From assembly GCA_023415475.1 (NCBI GenBank), contig JAEZKL010000150.1, positions 1 through 25,971 on the forward strand: DNA of 25,971 nucleotides, read 5' to 3'. Origin of the DNA: Bacillota bacterium (GTDB lineage Bacteria > Bacillota > Clostridia > Lachnospirales > Lachnospiraceae). A program made the translations under genes and the position numbers. Positions 13,149 through 21,553 of the stretch are shown here, one piece after another. Every line of letters begins with the position of its first letter. The stretch's first letter is position 1. The notes beneath the pieces were generated by a model. It was not told the DNA's origin. It made no database searches and saw only the letters and a list, made by a program, of their open reading frames with translations.

Positions 13149-15365
13149 TTATCCAAGTTCTCTGATTCTGTCACAAAGACCCGAATAGCGGTTCTGTTCA
13201 TTCTTGTTATTAATCATAAATTGAAGCATCGTATCACTGCCGACGATGGTCACACAATTCTTTGCCCTGGTAACTGCGGTATATAAGAGATTGCGGTTAA
13301 ATAGAAGCTTAGGACCGTCCAAGATAGGAAGGATAACTGCAGGATATTCACTTCCTTGGGATTTGTGAATCGTAACCGCGTAAGCAAGCTCAATTTCCTC
13401 CAGCTGATTAAAGCTATAATCCACGACACGATTATCATCGAATTCTACCAACAAATGTTCTGAGAAGAGATTAATTTCCTTGATTACTCCACAATCACCG
13501 TTGAATACCCCCGTTCCGGTTTGAGTCGTGATTCCGAAATTGTTCTTAATCTCCCAGGAAATCTGATAATTATTCTTGATCTGCATGACCTTATCGCCCT
13601 CCCGAAAGATGGTCTCGTGATACTCCTTCTCCCGCTTGTCCTTGGAGGGGGGATTCAGAGCCTGCTGCAGAATCTGGTTCAAGCGCTCCACTCCCAGCTC
13701 TCCTTTTCGCATCGGAGTTAATACTTGAATATCAAAGGGAGTAGCATTAACGTATTTAGGCAGCTTGTTCTTAATCAGGTTAATCATGACGGCGGCAATC
13801 ACATTGGCTTCCTCTCGTTTCAGGAAGAAGAAATCCCGGCTCTTATTATCCAGCTTGATATGTTCGCCATCGTTGATTTTATGCGCATTTACAATAATGT
13901 CACTATCCGCTGCCTGTCGGAATATCTTCGAAAGCTTCACCACATTAAAGTTATGGGAATCTATAATATCTCGTAATACATTTCCCGGCCCTACACTGGG
14001 CAATTGATTCACATCACCAACCAGTATCAGCCTTGTTCCTACGGACACTGCCTTTAGTAATGCATGCATCAGGCTGATATCCACCATAGACATCTCATCA
14101 ATAATCAATACATCGGTCTCAAGAGGATTCAACTCATTACGCTCAAAGTTAAATCTGTTTTCCTGCTCCTCTATCATCTTGGATAGCTCGAGAAGGCGAT
14201 GAATCGTCTTTGCTTCATAACCTGTTGTTTCGGTCATTCTCTTAGCTGCTCGTCCTGTTGGCGCTGCCAAGAGTATATCCAGACCCTCTGATTCAAAAAA
14301 TTTTATGATAGCATTAATTGTAGTAGTCTTACCGGTACCCGGACCACCGGTGATTACCAGAAAACCATTGCTAGCTGCTTCCGCCACGGCAATTCTCTGC
14401 TGCTCCTCCAACTCAATCTTGAATTGCTCTTCGATTGCCTTGACTCTTCTTCGTACATTTTCCGTTTGAATTTCATAGCGGATATTTAAGTCGTGAAGCA
14501 TTCTTGCTATATTCAGCTCCATATAGTAATAAACAGCCGAATAGATATGCTTCTCCTCTCCCACATCCCGAATGATAATCTTCTTCTCCAAGGTCAGGGA
14601 AGTAAGTTGTCTGCGTATTGCTTCCTCCTCTGCAACCAGTAACGCTTTTGCTCTTTGCAGCATATCATATTCCGGAAGAAATACATGTCCATCCGAACTA
14701 GCCTGAAGCAGAGTATACATAATCCCCGCCTTAATCCGATAATCCGAGTCATTACCAATTCCTATTCTTCTTGCAATATCATCAGCGGTCTTAAATCCGA
14801 CACCGGAGATATCCTCTGCGAGGCGATACGGATTCTCCTTTAGAATGTCATACATCCTCTGCCCATATTCCGTATAGATTTTAACTGCAAGGTTACCTGA
14901 GATGTTATATTGCTGAAGAAACAGCATGGCACTACGCATATCTCTCTTCTCTTCAAACTGGCAATAGATTTCTCTAGCCATCCTGGCACTGATGCCTTTT
15001 ATTTCAGCCAGTCGTTCCGGCTCTTCCTCAATAATACGGAAGGTATCCTCCTTGAAGCGCTTCACAATTCTACCCGCCAGAGCTTCACCGATTCCCTTGA
15101 TTGCACCGGAGCAAAGATAACGTTCAATAGAATAAATATCCTCCGGCTCCTTCAGATCATAGGACGTGGTGATGAATTGCTGCCCATAAACAGGATGGTC
15201 GGTATAATCACCCAGCAGCTGCATAAATTCACCTTCACTGATGAATGGAAAGGTACCGACACAGGTCAGATCTTCTTCCTCTGAACGTAGACTCAATACG
15301 GTATAACCATTTTCATCATTGCGAAATATGATTCGTGCAATATATCCTTCCACTATCTCTGACAT
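13149..15365 (-). CDS. recD2: RecD2 (RecD-like) 5'-3' DNA helicase
   Basis: A superfamily 1B helicase of 738 residues, the form found in bacteria without RecBC, where it acts in DNA repair and recombination. It has an N-terminal OB-like region (about 1-75), a helix-hairpin-helix region (about 85-205), then the motor core: Walker A GGPGTGKT (340-347), Walker B LIIDEMSMVD (420-429), motif III GDVNQLPSVGPGN (450-462) and motif VI with AVTIHKSQGSE and LLYTAVTRAK near the end. The ATG at 15365 follows AGGAGG by five bases; a GTG one codon earlier is too close. It sits between the flagellar rod genes and the nucleotidyltransferase-comFC group on the same strand. Confidence 0.95.
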   Translation of the reverse strand: MSEIVEGYIARIIFRNDENGYTVLSLRSEEEDLTCVGTFPFISEGEFMQLLGDYTDHPVYGQQFITTSYDLKEPEDIYSIERYLCSGAIKGIGEALAGRIVKRFKEDTFRIIEEEPERLAEIKGISARMAREIYCQFEEKRDMRSAMLFLQQYNISGNLAVKIYTEYGQRMYDILKENPYRLAEDISGVGFKTADDIARRIGIGNDSDYRIKAGIMYTLLQASSDGHVFLPEYDMLQRAKALLVAEEEAIRRQLTSLTLEKKIIIRDVGEEKHIYSAVYYYMELNIARMLHDLNIRYEIQTENVRRRVKAIEEQFKIELEEQQRIAVAEAASNGFLVITGGPGTGKTTTINAIIKFFESEGLDILLAAPTGRAAKRMTETTGYEAKTIHRLLELSKMIEEQENRFNFERNELNPLETDVLIIDEMSMVDISLMHALLKAVSVGTRLILVGDVNQLPSVGPGNVLRDIIDSHNFNVVKLSKIFRQAADSDIIVNAHKINDGEHIKLDNKSRDFFFLKREEANVIAAVMINLIKNKLPKYVNATPFDIQVLTPMRKGELGVERLNQILQQALNPPSKDKREKEYHETIFREGDKVMQIKNNYQISWEIKNNFGITTQTGTGVFNGDCGVIKEINLFSEHLLVEFDDNRVVDYSFNQLEEIELAYAVTIHKSQGSEYPAVILPILDGPKLLFNRNLLYTAVTRAKNCVTIVGSDTMLQFMINNKNEQNRYSGLCDRIRELG

Positions 15366-15381
15366 CACTACCTCCTACAAA

Positions 15382-15435
15382 GAAAATGTCATCTCAACTG
15401 CATCCCACAATTCGGATTTCAGTATGAAATGACAT
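15382..15435 (-). terminator. Terminator of the mbl-flagellar operon, within the recD2 leader
   Basis: On the minus strand, ATGTCATTTCATACTG (15420-15435) pairs with CAGTTGAGATGACAT (15386-15400), with one mismatch and one bulge, and is followed by TTTTCTTTG. It lies only about ten bases before the recD2 ribosome site, so it may act as an attenuator rather than a full stop. Confidence 0.6.
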
Positions 15436-15505
15436 GATCGGTCTTATTCATATCTTACTATTTATGTAGCCTCTATTTCGACTGTGTATCCGCTTACCTA
15501 TGCCA

Positions 15506-15841
15506 TTATGAATTACGCTTCATTGACTCGTAAAGCAACTGCGCAATACCTATGCTTCCATTCTCAGAAGCACTCTTAGCATACTCCTCATATAGCTTAT
15601 CGCCAAATTGGGCCAGGTAATCATTCTCCTCTTCCTCATCCTTGATAATCGTCTTCTCCATCCCCTTAAACACCTGCTCAAGCAGATAAGATTCAAAGGA
15701 CTTACATGCTTCCATCAACTCTTCATCAGTAGCATTTTCGCTATTCTTAAGAGTTGCTTCCATTCCGGAAGTCTTAGAGGCCTGGGATAAGTAATTGGAG
15801 GATATGGAATTAATTGAGTTGGATCCTATCGATAAACTCAT
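15506..15841 (-). CDS. FlgJ-type flagellar rod-binding protein (single domain)
   Basis: A 111-residue protein of the rod-binding family that forms the N-terminal part of FlgJ: LMEACKSFESYLLEQVFKGMEKTI (about 42-65), then an acidic turn and the C-terminal ENGSIGIAQLLYESMKR. It is thought to cap or scaffold the growing flagellar rod. The peptidoglycan-hydrolase domain of proteobacterial FlgJ is absent, as is usual in Firmicutes; the NlpC/P60 protein elsewhere in the window is not evidently linked. AGGAG precedes the ATG. It lies 48 bp after flgG as the last gene of the rod set. Confidence 0.85.
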   Translation of the reverse strand: MSLSIGSNSINSISSNYLSQASKTSGMEATLKNSENATDEELMEACKSFESYLLEQVFKGMEKTIIKDEEEENDYLAQFGDKLYEEYAKSASENGSIGIAQLLYESMKRNS

Positions 15842-15889
15842 AATATCTCCTATTCCCGGGTATCTGTAATACTACCCAACTAAATCAGC

Positions 15890-16702
15890 TTAACGAAGAT
15901 TATTTGCCTGCTGAAGCATCTCATCCGAAGCTGTGATTATCTTAGAATTCATCTCATATGCTCGCTGGGCAACAATCAGGTTAACCATCTCATCTACTGC
16001 CTGAACATTGGAGCTCTCCAGATATCCTTGACGAATTCTACTCTGAGTCAAAGCCATATCCGTAGCTTCCAAGCGCGCTGCACCGGATGCATCCGTCTCC
16101 TTAAGAAGGCTGTTTGAGCCTTTATCCAAGCCGGAGGGATTATTAAACTGCGCTACTCCAATCTTAATTCCAATCGGTACTGCAGAGCCTGTCTCATCCG
16201 GATAGCATAGCTCGCCCTGTTCATTAATCGTAATCTCCGTAGCAGTATATTGCTCCTCTATTACGATGGGCTGCATTTCGGTATCTAATACCGGGTTACC
16301 GTCTGAATTCGCAAGGGTTACCCCGTTGGGGCCGACTGTCAGGAGAAAAGAACCATTTCTGGTATACGCTGTCCCTCCGTCCTGCGTCTGAACCATGAAG
16401 AAACCACTTCCCTCTAACGCAAGGTCAAAATCATTCCCGGTCTCGTTTAAGGTACCCTGGGTATACTGTGAGGTAATCGCAGAATTACGAACTCCCAGTC
16501 CCACCTGAATGCCATAGGGCTTTGGATCCCCGTTATTGTCATTGGATTGCTCCTGTATCGTCTGATATAATAAGGACTTAAACTCTGCGGCTTCCTTCTT
16601 ATACCCCGTTGTATTAATATTCGCTAAGTTATTGGAAATCGTGTCTACATTGGTCTGTTGCGAAATCATACCGGACGCTGCGGTCCATAAGGATCTCATC
16701 AT
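15890..16702 (-). CDS. flgG: Flagellar basal-body rod protein FlgG (FlhP-like)
   Basis: A 270-residue distal rod protein, exported by the flagellar type III system. It begins MMRSLWTAASGM, followed by the rod signature NNLANINTTGYKKE (about 24-37). The central LEGSGFFMV and AYTRNGSF strands (about 100-118) form the variable domain. The C-terminal helix SNVQAVDEMVNLIVAQRAYEMNSKII (about 231-256) is the conserved coiled-coil half. The ATG at 16702 lies eight bases after AGGAGG; a second ATG follows directly at 16699. Order after the flgF-like gene and mbl matches mbl-flhO-flhP of Bacillus. Confidence 0.92.
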   Translation of the reverse strand: MMRSLWTAASGMISQQTNVDTISNNLANINTTGYKKEAAEFKSLLYQTIQEQSNDNNGDPKPYGIQVGLGVRNSAITSQYTQGTLNETGNDFDLALEGSGFFMVQTQDGGTAYTRNGSFLLTVGPNGVTLANSDGNPVLDTEMQPIVIEEQYTATEITINEQGELCYPDETGSAVPIGIKIGVAQFNNPSGLDKGSNSLLKETDASGAARLEATDMALTQSRIRQGYLESSNVQAVDEMVNLIVAQRAYEMNSKIITASDEMLQQANNLR

Positions 16703-16749
16703 ATGCAATTCCTCCTATTTATGTTTCAGTAAATTAATCCATTATAGCA

Positions 16750-17523
16750 CTATACTTTACCGACAGAATTTGCAGCAAGATCCAATGTATTATCAATCGA
16801 TGTGATAATCTTTTGATTTGCTTCATAGGCTCTGGTAATGGTTATCATCTCAACCATCTCGGATACTACATTAACATTGGACTGCTCTGTAAAGCCTTGT
16901 CTGATCAGGGAATTTGAGTCGACCTCAGTCGCACCCTCCAATGCCTGATATCTTGTGTCACCTTGTTTAATTAAGTAATCATAGTCTTCAAAATCTACGA
17001 TCTGCAGCGTATCAACATATACACCGTCTGCAAATATTCCACCGGTTGTATCTACTACAACTGCAGCAGCATCGGTAGGTATCTGTATCTCCCCGCCTTC
17101 TCCCATCAGGTGATTTCCATCTTCGTCCACGATGTAACCGTCCTTGGTCATGGTAAATGAACCATTTCGTGTGTACTGTGTGCTCACATTTCCTGCTTTG
17201 TCTGTTACAGATAAGGCAAAGAAGCCCTTTCCCTCAATTGCTAAATCATAAGTATTCGAGGACTGTCGAAGTGAGCCTTGTCCATAATCGGTATACACTT
17301 CACCCAGCTTCACGCCTAAGCTCATATTACCAATTGGTCGGTCATTATATGCTTCCGAGGCATCCTTAATTTTAATAGTTAGCATCTCATCAAAGGCCTG
17401 GCTTGTCACACTTTCTTCCTTATAACCGACAGTAGCAGAATTTGCAAGATTGTTTGCGATGATATCCAGCCTTTTTTGCTCATTCACCATTCCGGTATAA
17501 GCTGTATACAATCCTCTTACCAT
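16750..17523 (-). CDS. Flagellar basal-body rod protein FlgF/FlhO-like
   Basis: A 257-residue rod-family protein paralogous to its downstream neighbour. It has the N-terminal IIANNLANSATVGYKEE (about 21-37), the central LAIEGKGFFAL and TQYTRNGSF segments, and the C-terminal SNVNVVSEMVEMITITRAYEANQKII helix. Its place as the first of two rod genes directly after mbl suggests FlhO/FlgF, the proximal rod; from sequence alone FlgF and FlgG are hard to separate. The ATG at 17523 follows AGAGG by eight bases. A 170-bp spacer with two hairpins lies between it and mbl. Confidence 0.88.
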   Translation of the reverse strand: MVRGLYTAYTGMVNEQKRLDIIANNLANSATVGYKEESVTSQAFDEMLTIKIKDASEAYNDRPIGNMSLGVKLGEVYTDYGQGSLRQSSNTYDLAIEGKGFFALSVTDKAGNVSTQYTRNGSFTMTKDGYIVDEDGNHLMGEGGEIQIPTDAAAVVVDTTGGIFADGVYVDTLQIVDFEDYDYLIKQGDTRYQALEGATEVDSNSLIRQGFTEQSNVNVVSEMVEMITITRAYEANQKIITSIDNTLDLAANSVGKV

Positions 17524-17615
17524 ACCATCAACCTCTTTCCGGCAATATCAAATTACAATAATGCCATATTAATATCACAACCCGGAAAAACCAGGAGTGC
17601 ACTATTCTTTGAATG

Positions 17616-17695
17616 AGTTTGTGCCAAGTGTGTCCTTTACACTTTGAAGACGCAGGCACAAACTTCTGAATACGAATTATGCAATAATTCGTATT
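17616..17695 (-). other. Two strong hairpins in the mbl-flgF spacer
   Basis: The first hairpin (17669-17680 with 17684-17695, 12 perfect base pairs, 3-base loop) begins inside the mbl stop codon. The second pairs AGTTTGTGCC (17616-17625) with 17655-17664 and contains an AAGTGT/ACACTT inner stem. Neither is followed by a T-run, so RNA processing, stabilisation or partial attenuation between cell-shape and flagellar genes is likelier than simple termination. Confidence 0.65.
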
Positions 17696-18683
17696 AGTCT
17701 CTTTTTCCTGCCAAGAACTCTACGAATTTACCGGTTCCGATTGCAACCGCAGTCATAGGATCCTCTGCTGTCATCGTTGTAATGCCGGTCTTCTCTTCAA
17801 TCAATTCTTCCAGTCCGTATAATAGACAGCCGCCACCGGTTAAAACAATACCTCTGTCTGCAATATCTGCCGCAAGCTCCGGAGGAGTCTTTTCCAGTAC
17901 ACTATGAACTGCTTCTACGATCTGGGAGGTGGTTTCCTTTAATGCTTCCTCTGTCTCTTCGGAAGTAACAGCAATGGTCTTTGGAAGACCGGTTACCAGA
18001 TTACGTCCTCTAACCTCCATGGAAACTGATTCCGGTCTGCGGAATGCAGAGCCGATCTTTATCTTGATATCCTCTGCGGTTCTTTCACCAATTAGAAGAT
18101 TATGCTTCTTTCTCATATAACGAACAATCGCATCATCGAAGTCATCGCCTGCAATCTTTACCGAAGTACTGACAACAGTACCTCCGAGAGAGATAACAGC
18201 GATATCGGTTGTACCTCCTCCGATATCTACAATCATATTACCACAAGGTCTGGAGATATCTATGCCTGCACCAATCGCTGCCGCGATAGGCTCTTCGATA
18301 ATATGCACATCTCTTGCACCTGCTGCATAGGTAGCGTCCTCAACTGCCTTCTTCTCTACCTCAGTAACTCCACTGGGTACGCAGACGCTGATAATTGGCT
18401 TACGAAATCTCTGTCTGCCCACAGCCTTCTGGATAAAATATTTAAGCATCTTCTCAGTAACGGTATAATCAGAAATAACACCCTGTCTTAACGGACGAAC
18501 CGCAACGATATTACCGGGTGTTCTTCCAAGCATCAATCTTGCTTCCTCACCGATTGCCTTTATCTTATTGGAGTCTCTGTCAAATGCCACAACAGATGGC
18601 TCCTTTAATACTACTCCTTTACCCTTTATATAAACTAATACGCTGGCTGTACCTAAATCAATACCAATATCACTACCTAACAT
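17694..18683 (-). CDS. mbl: MreB-family actin-like rod-shape protein (Mbl)
   Basis: Bacterial actin homologue of 329 residues that forms membrane-bound filaments guiding the elongation cell-wall machinery. It has phosphate 1 loop DIGIDLGTASVLVY (5-18), the connecting EEPIAAAIGAG (about 129-139), phosphate 2 MIVDIGGGTTDIAVISLGG (about 149-167), and the adenosine motif GIVLTGGGCLLYGL (about 279-292). I call it Mbl rather than MreB because it is followed by two rod-type flagellar genes, as in Bacillus, and no mreC or mreD is beside it. AGGAG precedes the ATG. CTCATGAA occurs twice with a 10-bp period just upstream (18701-18708, 18711-18718). Confidence 0.92.
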   Translation of the reverse strand: MLGSDIGIDLGTASVLVYIKGKGVVLKEPSVVAFDRDSNKIKAIGEEARLMLGRTPGNIVAVRPLRQGVISDYTVTEKMLKYFIQKAVGRQRFRKPIISVCVPSGVTEVEKKAVEDATYAAGARDVHIIEEPIAAAIGAGIDISRPCGNMIVDIGGGTTDIAVISLGGTVVSTSVKIAGDDFDDAIVRYMRKKHNLLIGERTAEDIKIKIGSAFRRPESVSMEVRGRNLVTGLPKTIAVTSEETEEALKETTSQIVEAVHSVLEKTPPELAADIADRGIVLTGGGCLLYGLEELIEEKTGITTMTAEDPMTAVAIGTGKFVEFLAGKRD

Positions 18684-18915
18684 AATTATCTCCTTTCCTT
18701 CTCATGAAATCTCATGAACAAGCAACTTTCCTCTTATTATTGATCCCGACGAATTCGAGATTATTTTGTATATTGATTCTTCTATCCTATATTTTTTTCC
18801 AATCTTCGGTAAATTAAACATATACGAATATATTATATACGCTTTTACAGTATTTTTCAAAGGTTATTTTAAAAACTTTAAGTTTAATCGGACGGAATAG
18901 TCTCCAAAACAAGGG
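18684..18915. other. Divergent intergenic region upstream of mbl
   Basis: AT-rich sequence between mbl (minus) and the membrane-protein gene (plus). Apart from the CTCATGAA direct repeat, I find no convincing minus-strand promoter, riboswitch or gene here. The plus-strand promoter lies just beyond it. Confidence 0.4.
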
Positions 18916-18944
18916 TTGAGGAATAAATGCAAATATCATATAAT
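18916..18944 (+). promoter_or_regulatory. Sigma-A type promoter of the small membrane protein gene
   Basis: TTGAGG (18916-18921), 17 bp, TATAAT (18939-18944). The expected start gives a leader of about 50 bases ending in AAAAGGAG. Confidence 0.72.
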
Positions 18945-19003
18945 AATTCATAGTATATAATGATAAAGGATGTCTTATATCACCATAATGAAAAGGAGAT
19001 TTA

Positions 19004-19516
19004 ATGAACGAAAAGACAAAGAAAATGAAAAAGGAAATACATGCTGTTGCATCTTATAGGGCATTGCTGATCAGTAAATGGTTCTTGTCCTTTTTATTAT
19101 TGATTATGGCACTATATTTGGGGATCATCAGTTTTCCTGTATCACCATTATATATTCTATTGTTTCTGAATGCCCTTCCAATCATATTTACATTTGCTGT
19201 GAACGATTATAATAAGAAAGGTCAAATTAAGCTTCTTCAGAATTTAGTGAAGGAGGATTCCTTTCTTCTCGGAACCTTAAAATCAAAATATAAATATACG
19301 AAGCTCAGCTACGCGGCTAACTCAATATCATATCTTACCGCAATTGCTTTAATTGGGTTGTGGCAATACAGCTATAATATGCAATATTATGTTCCCGGCT
19401 ATCTAAAGAACATTCCTGTTCTTATCCTCACCTTAGGACTAGCGGTAAGATTTTTAGGAATTGTGTTCTATCAGCAAAAGCTTCGTTATGACCTCTCCCA
19501 TAATAAAGTACGCTAA
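19004..19516 (+). CDS. Four-helix membrane protein of unknown function
   Basis: I do not recognise this 170-residue protein. Four hydrophobic segments are visible (about 22-44, 48-66, 104-122 and 136-155). Lysine-rich ends (NEKTKKMKKE and the C-terminal RYDLSHNKVR) suggest both termini are cytoplasmic. The loop between the second and third segments (about 68-103) is basic and probably helical, with KLLQNLVKEDSFLLGTLKSKYK. There is no signal peptide, catalytic motif or cysteine. It has its own promoter, an AAAAGGAG ribosome site seven bases from the ATG, and a terminator, so it is a real single-gene unit. It faces the ABC exporter operon but shares no transcript with it. Confidence 0.75.
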   Translation: MNEKTKKMKKEIHAVASYRALLISKWFLSFLLLIMALYLGIISFPVSPLYILLFLNALPIIFTFAVNDYNKKGQIKLLQNLVKEDSFLLGTLKSKYKYTKLSYAANSISYLTAIALIGLWQYSYNMQYYVPGYLKNIPVLILTLGLAVRFLGIVFYQQKLRYDLSHNKVR

Positions 19517-19586
19517 TGCACTGCTACAACTATATATCGGCATATTTTCATAGAAGGATAAGCTTCTTATCAACATTATTATATTG

Positions 19587-19640
19587 ATAGGAGTGTCAGA
19601 AGCCAGTAATTTGAATTGGTTTTTGACACTCCTATATTTT
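19587..19640. terminator. Terminator hairpin between convergent genes
   Basis: ATAGGAGTGTCA (19587-19598) pairs perfectly with 19624-19635; an inner CCA/TGG pair closes the 25-base loop. Plus-strand ATTTTATAATTTATT follows. It can serve the membrane-protein gene and, from the other side, the permease gene. Confidence 0.75.
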
Positions 19641-19648
19641 ATAATTTA

Positions 19649-20827
19649 TTACTCGCTTCTGAGTGCATCGATCGGATTAAGCTTTGCCGCTTTGCGTGCC
19701 GGCAGGTACCCAAACAGGATACCAATTCCTACGGATATACAAAAAGCTGTAATCATGCTGCTTGTAGTTGGCATAGCATGTATCTTCAGCAGATTACCAC
19801 CTTCTATCGTAAGAACAGTTCCCACCAGAATTCCAAGGGCTCCTCCCATTGTACCGGTTGCTCCTGCCTCAAGTACGAATTGCCGCATAATATCCCTGTG
19901 CTTAGCACCCAGAGATTTGCGGATACCGATTTCCTTTACTCTCTCTGATACAGAAACAAGCATGATATTCATAATACCCACACCAGCAACCACCAAAGAT
20001 ATTCCCGCTATCCCTGCAATCAACGAGGTCAGAATAGACAATTCCTGGTCAATTGCTTTCAACATATCAACCATATTGCTAACAGAATATGCTTTTGTAT
20101 CGCGAAACGTTTGAAAGAGATATTCTTTAATTTTATCTGTCTCGAAAGAAACCTGTGATCTGTCCCTTACAAAGAATTCATAGGAGCTCACGCTGCCAAA
20201 GCCATACAGTCGTGCAGCAGTTGTATACGGAATATAAAGGCAATTGTCCGAAGACCATTCCGAAGAATCCGAGGCTGCTTTCAGAACACCGATAATAGTC
20301 AGCTCCTCTCCGTCCAGACGCAGCGTATCACCCTGCTTTGCATTTCCTCCAAACAGTCTTTGGTCAATATAGCTTCCTATTATACATACCTTTTGCTGTG
20401 TCGACATGTCTGAATAAGTAAAGGTACGTCCCGTTTCTGCTTTCTTTCCCACTAGCTGTGTATAATACTCATCGATTCCCTTCATTGAGGTATATTCTAT
20501 TTTTTCACCATTTTTATATATGATACCCTGAAAGAATACCGTCGGCGTCACTCCCTTTATCGTATTCTTGTGCTCATTAGCATATTGGTACATGTCGGCT
20601 TCCGTGAGCATCATATTTCCGTTCCTACCATTTATGGTGACACTGACATTATTAATCCCCATATCAGCATAAGAATCCAGCATACTAGTGTAGAAGGCCT
20701 GCATAAGACTAACCAGTAAAATTACAGAAGCCACTCCGATAATCATACCAAGCATGGTTAAAAAGGACCTCATACGGTTTTTTATAATGTTAGTCCATAC
20801 TATCTTCAACGTCTGCCATAATGTCAT
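19649..20827 (-). CDS. MacB/FtsX-type ABC transporter permease
   Basis: The membrane subunit (392 residues) of a type VII (mechanotransmission) ABC system. It has one N-terminal helix (about 22-42, after WTNIIKNRMRSFLTMLGM), a large extracytoplasmic MacB-type domain (about 45-255), three C-terminal helices (about 270-385), and the closing GYLPARKAAKLNPIDALRSE typical of the family. The sequence EIGIRKSLGAKHRDI near 300 is the conserved coupling region. The start is the ATG at 20827, seven bases after AAAGGAG; it overlaps the 3' end of the ATPase gene by 38 bp, so translation is probably coupled. The cargo is unknown; adaptor and ATPase neighbours point to export or envelope stress rather than uptake. 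Confidence 0.92.
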   Translation of the reverse strand: MTLWQTLKIVWTNIIKNRMRSFLTMLGMIIGVASVILLVSLMQAFYTSMLDSYADMGINNVSVTINGRNGNMMLTEADMYQYANEHKNTIKGVTPTVFFQGIIYKNGEKIEYTSMKGIDEYYTQLVGKKAETGRTFTYSDMSTQQKVCIIGSYIDQRLFGGNAKQGDTLRLDGEELTIIGVLKAASDSSEWSSDNCLYIPYTTAARLYGFGSVSSYEFFVRDRSQVSFETDKIKEYLFQTFRDTKAYSVSNMVDMLKAIDQELSILTSLIAGIAGISLVVAGVGIMNIMLVSVSERVKEIGIRKSLGAKHRDIMRQFVLEAGATGTMGGALGILVGTVLTIEGGNLLKIHAMPTTSSMITAFCISVGIGILFGYLPARKAAKLNPIDALRSE

Positions 20828-21545
20828 GTTTATACTCCTTTGCATCACCATCAAAGACGATGGCTCCGTCTGATATTTGTATGATTCTCTCTGCCTCAGC
20901 TGCAATGGAACGGTCGTGGGTAATCAAAACGATGGTATTTCCCTCTCCATGCAATTGATGCAATATATCAATAACTTCCTTACTGGTCTTAGAATCCAAG
21001 GCTCCTGTAGGCTCATCAGCAAGAATGATGGAAGGTTTTCCGGCCAATGCTCTTGCAATGGATGCCCGCTGTTGCTGTCCTCCGGATAACTGGGTTGGGT
21101 AGCTCTTATATTTATTCTCCAGGCCAACCTTTTTCAGCACCTCCAGAGAACGTTTTTTACGCTCTCTGTCCCCAACTCTGGCGTAGAGCAACGGAAGTCC
21201 GACATTATCGAGAACGCTCTGTTTTGGCAGAAGGTTATATTGCTGAAAAACAAAGCCTATGGTCTTATTACGAATTTCAGCCAGATCATCCCCCTTCAGC
21301 TTACTTACATCTCTCCCTTCGAGAAAATACTGCCCGCTGGTTGGAGTATCCAGTGCACCAATGATATTCATGATCGTTGATTTTCCACTTCCGGATTTAC
21401 CGATAATCGCTACCATCTCACCTCGGTATATCGTCATATTAATTCCATTATTGGCCTTAATCTCCGTATCCCCCACATTATATATCTTATACAGGTCGAT
21501 CAACTCAATTAACGCTTCCTTTTCCATGACTCCTTCTTTTTCCAT
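20790..21545 (-). CDS. MacB/LolD-type ABC transporter ATPase
   Basis: The cytoplasmic nucleotide-binding subunit, 251 residues. It has Walker A GKSGSGKS (49-56), Q-loop FVFQQYNLLP (98-107), signature LSGGQQQR (153-160), Walker B IILADEPTGALD (173-184) and the switch histidine H210. This is the separate-subunit form of MacB, as is usual in Firmicutes. Two in-frame starts lie in an imperfect 18-bp duplication: ATG at 21545 (AAGGA, short spacing) and ATG at 21527 (AAGGAG, two bases away). I keep the longer form, but either is possible. It begins 8 bp after the adaptor stop and overlaps the permease start. Confidence 0.94.
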   Translation of the reverse strand: MEKEGVMEKEALIELIDLYKIYNVGDTEIKANNGINMTIYRGEMVAIIGKSGSGKSTIMNIIGALDTPTSGQYFLEGRDVSKLKGDDLAEIRNKTIGFVFQQYNLLPKQSVLDNVGLPLLYARVGDRERKKRSLEVLKKVGLENKYKSYPTQLSGGQQQRASIARALAGKPSIILADEPTGALDSKTSKEVIDILHQLHGEGNTIVLITHDRSIAAEAERIIQISDGAIVFDGDAKEYKHDIMADVEDSMD

Positions 21546-21553
21546 GGTTCCTT

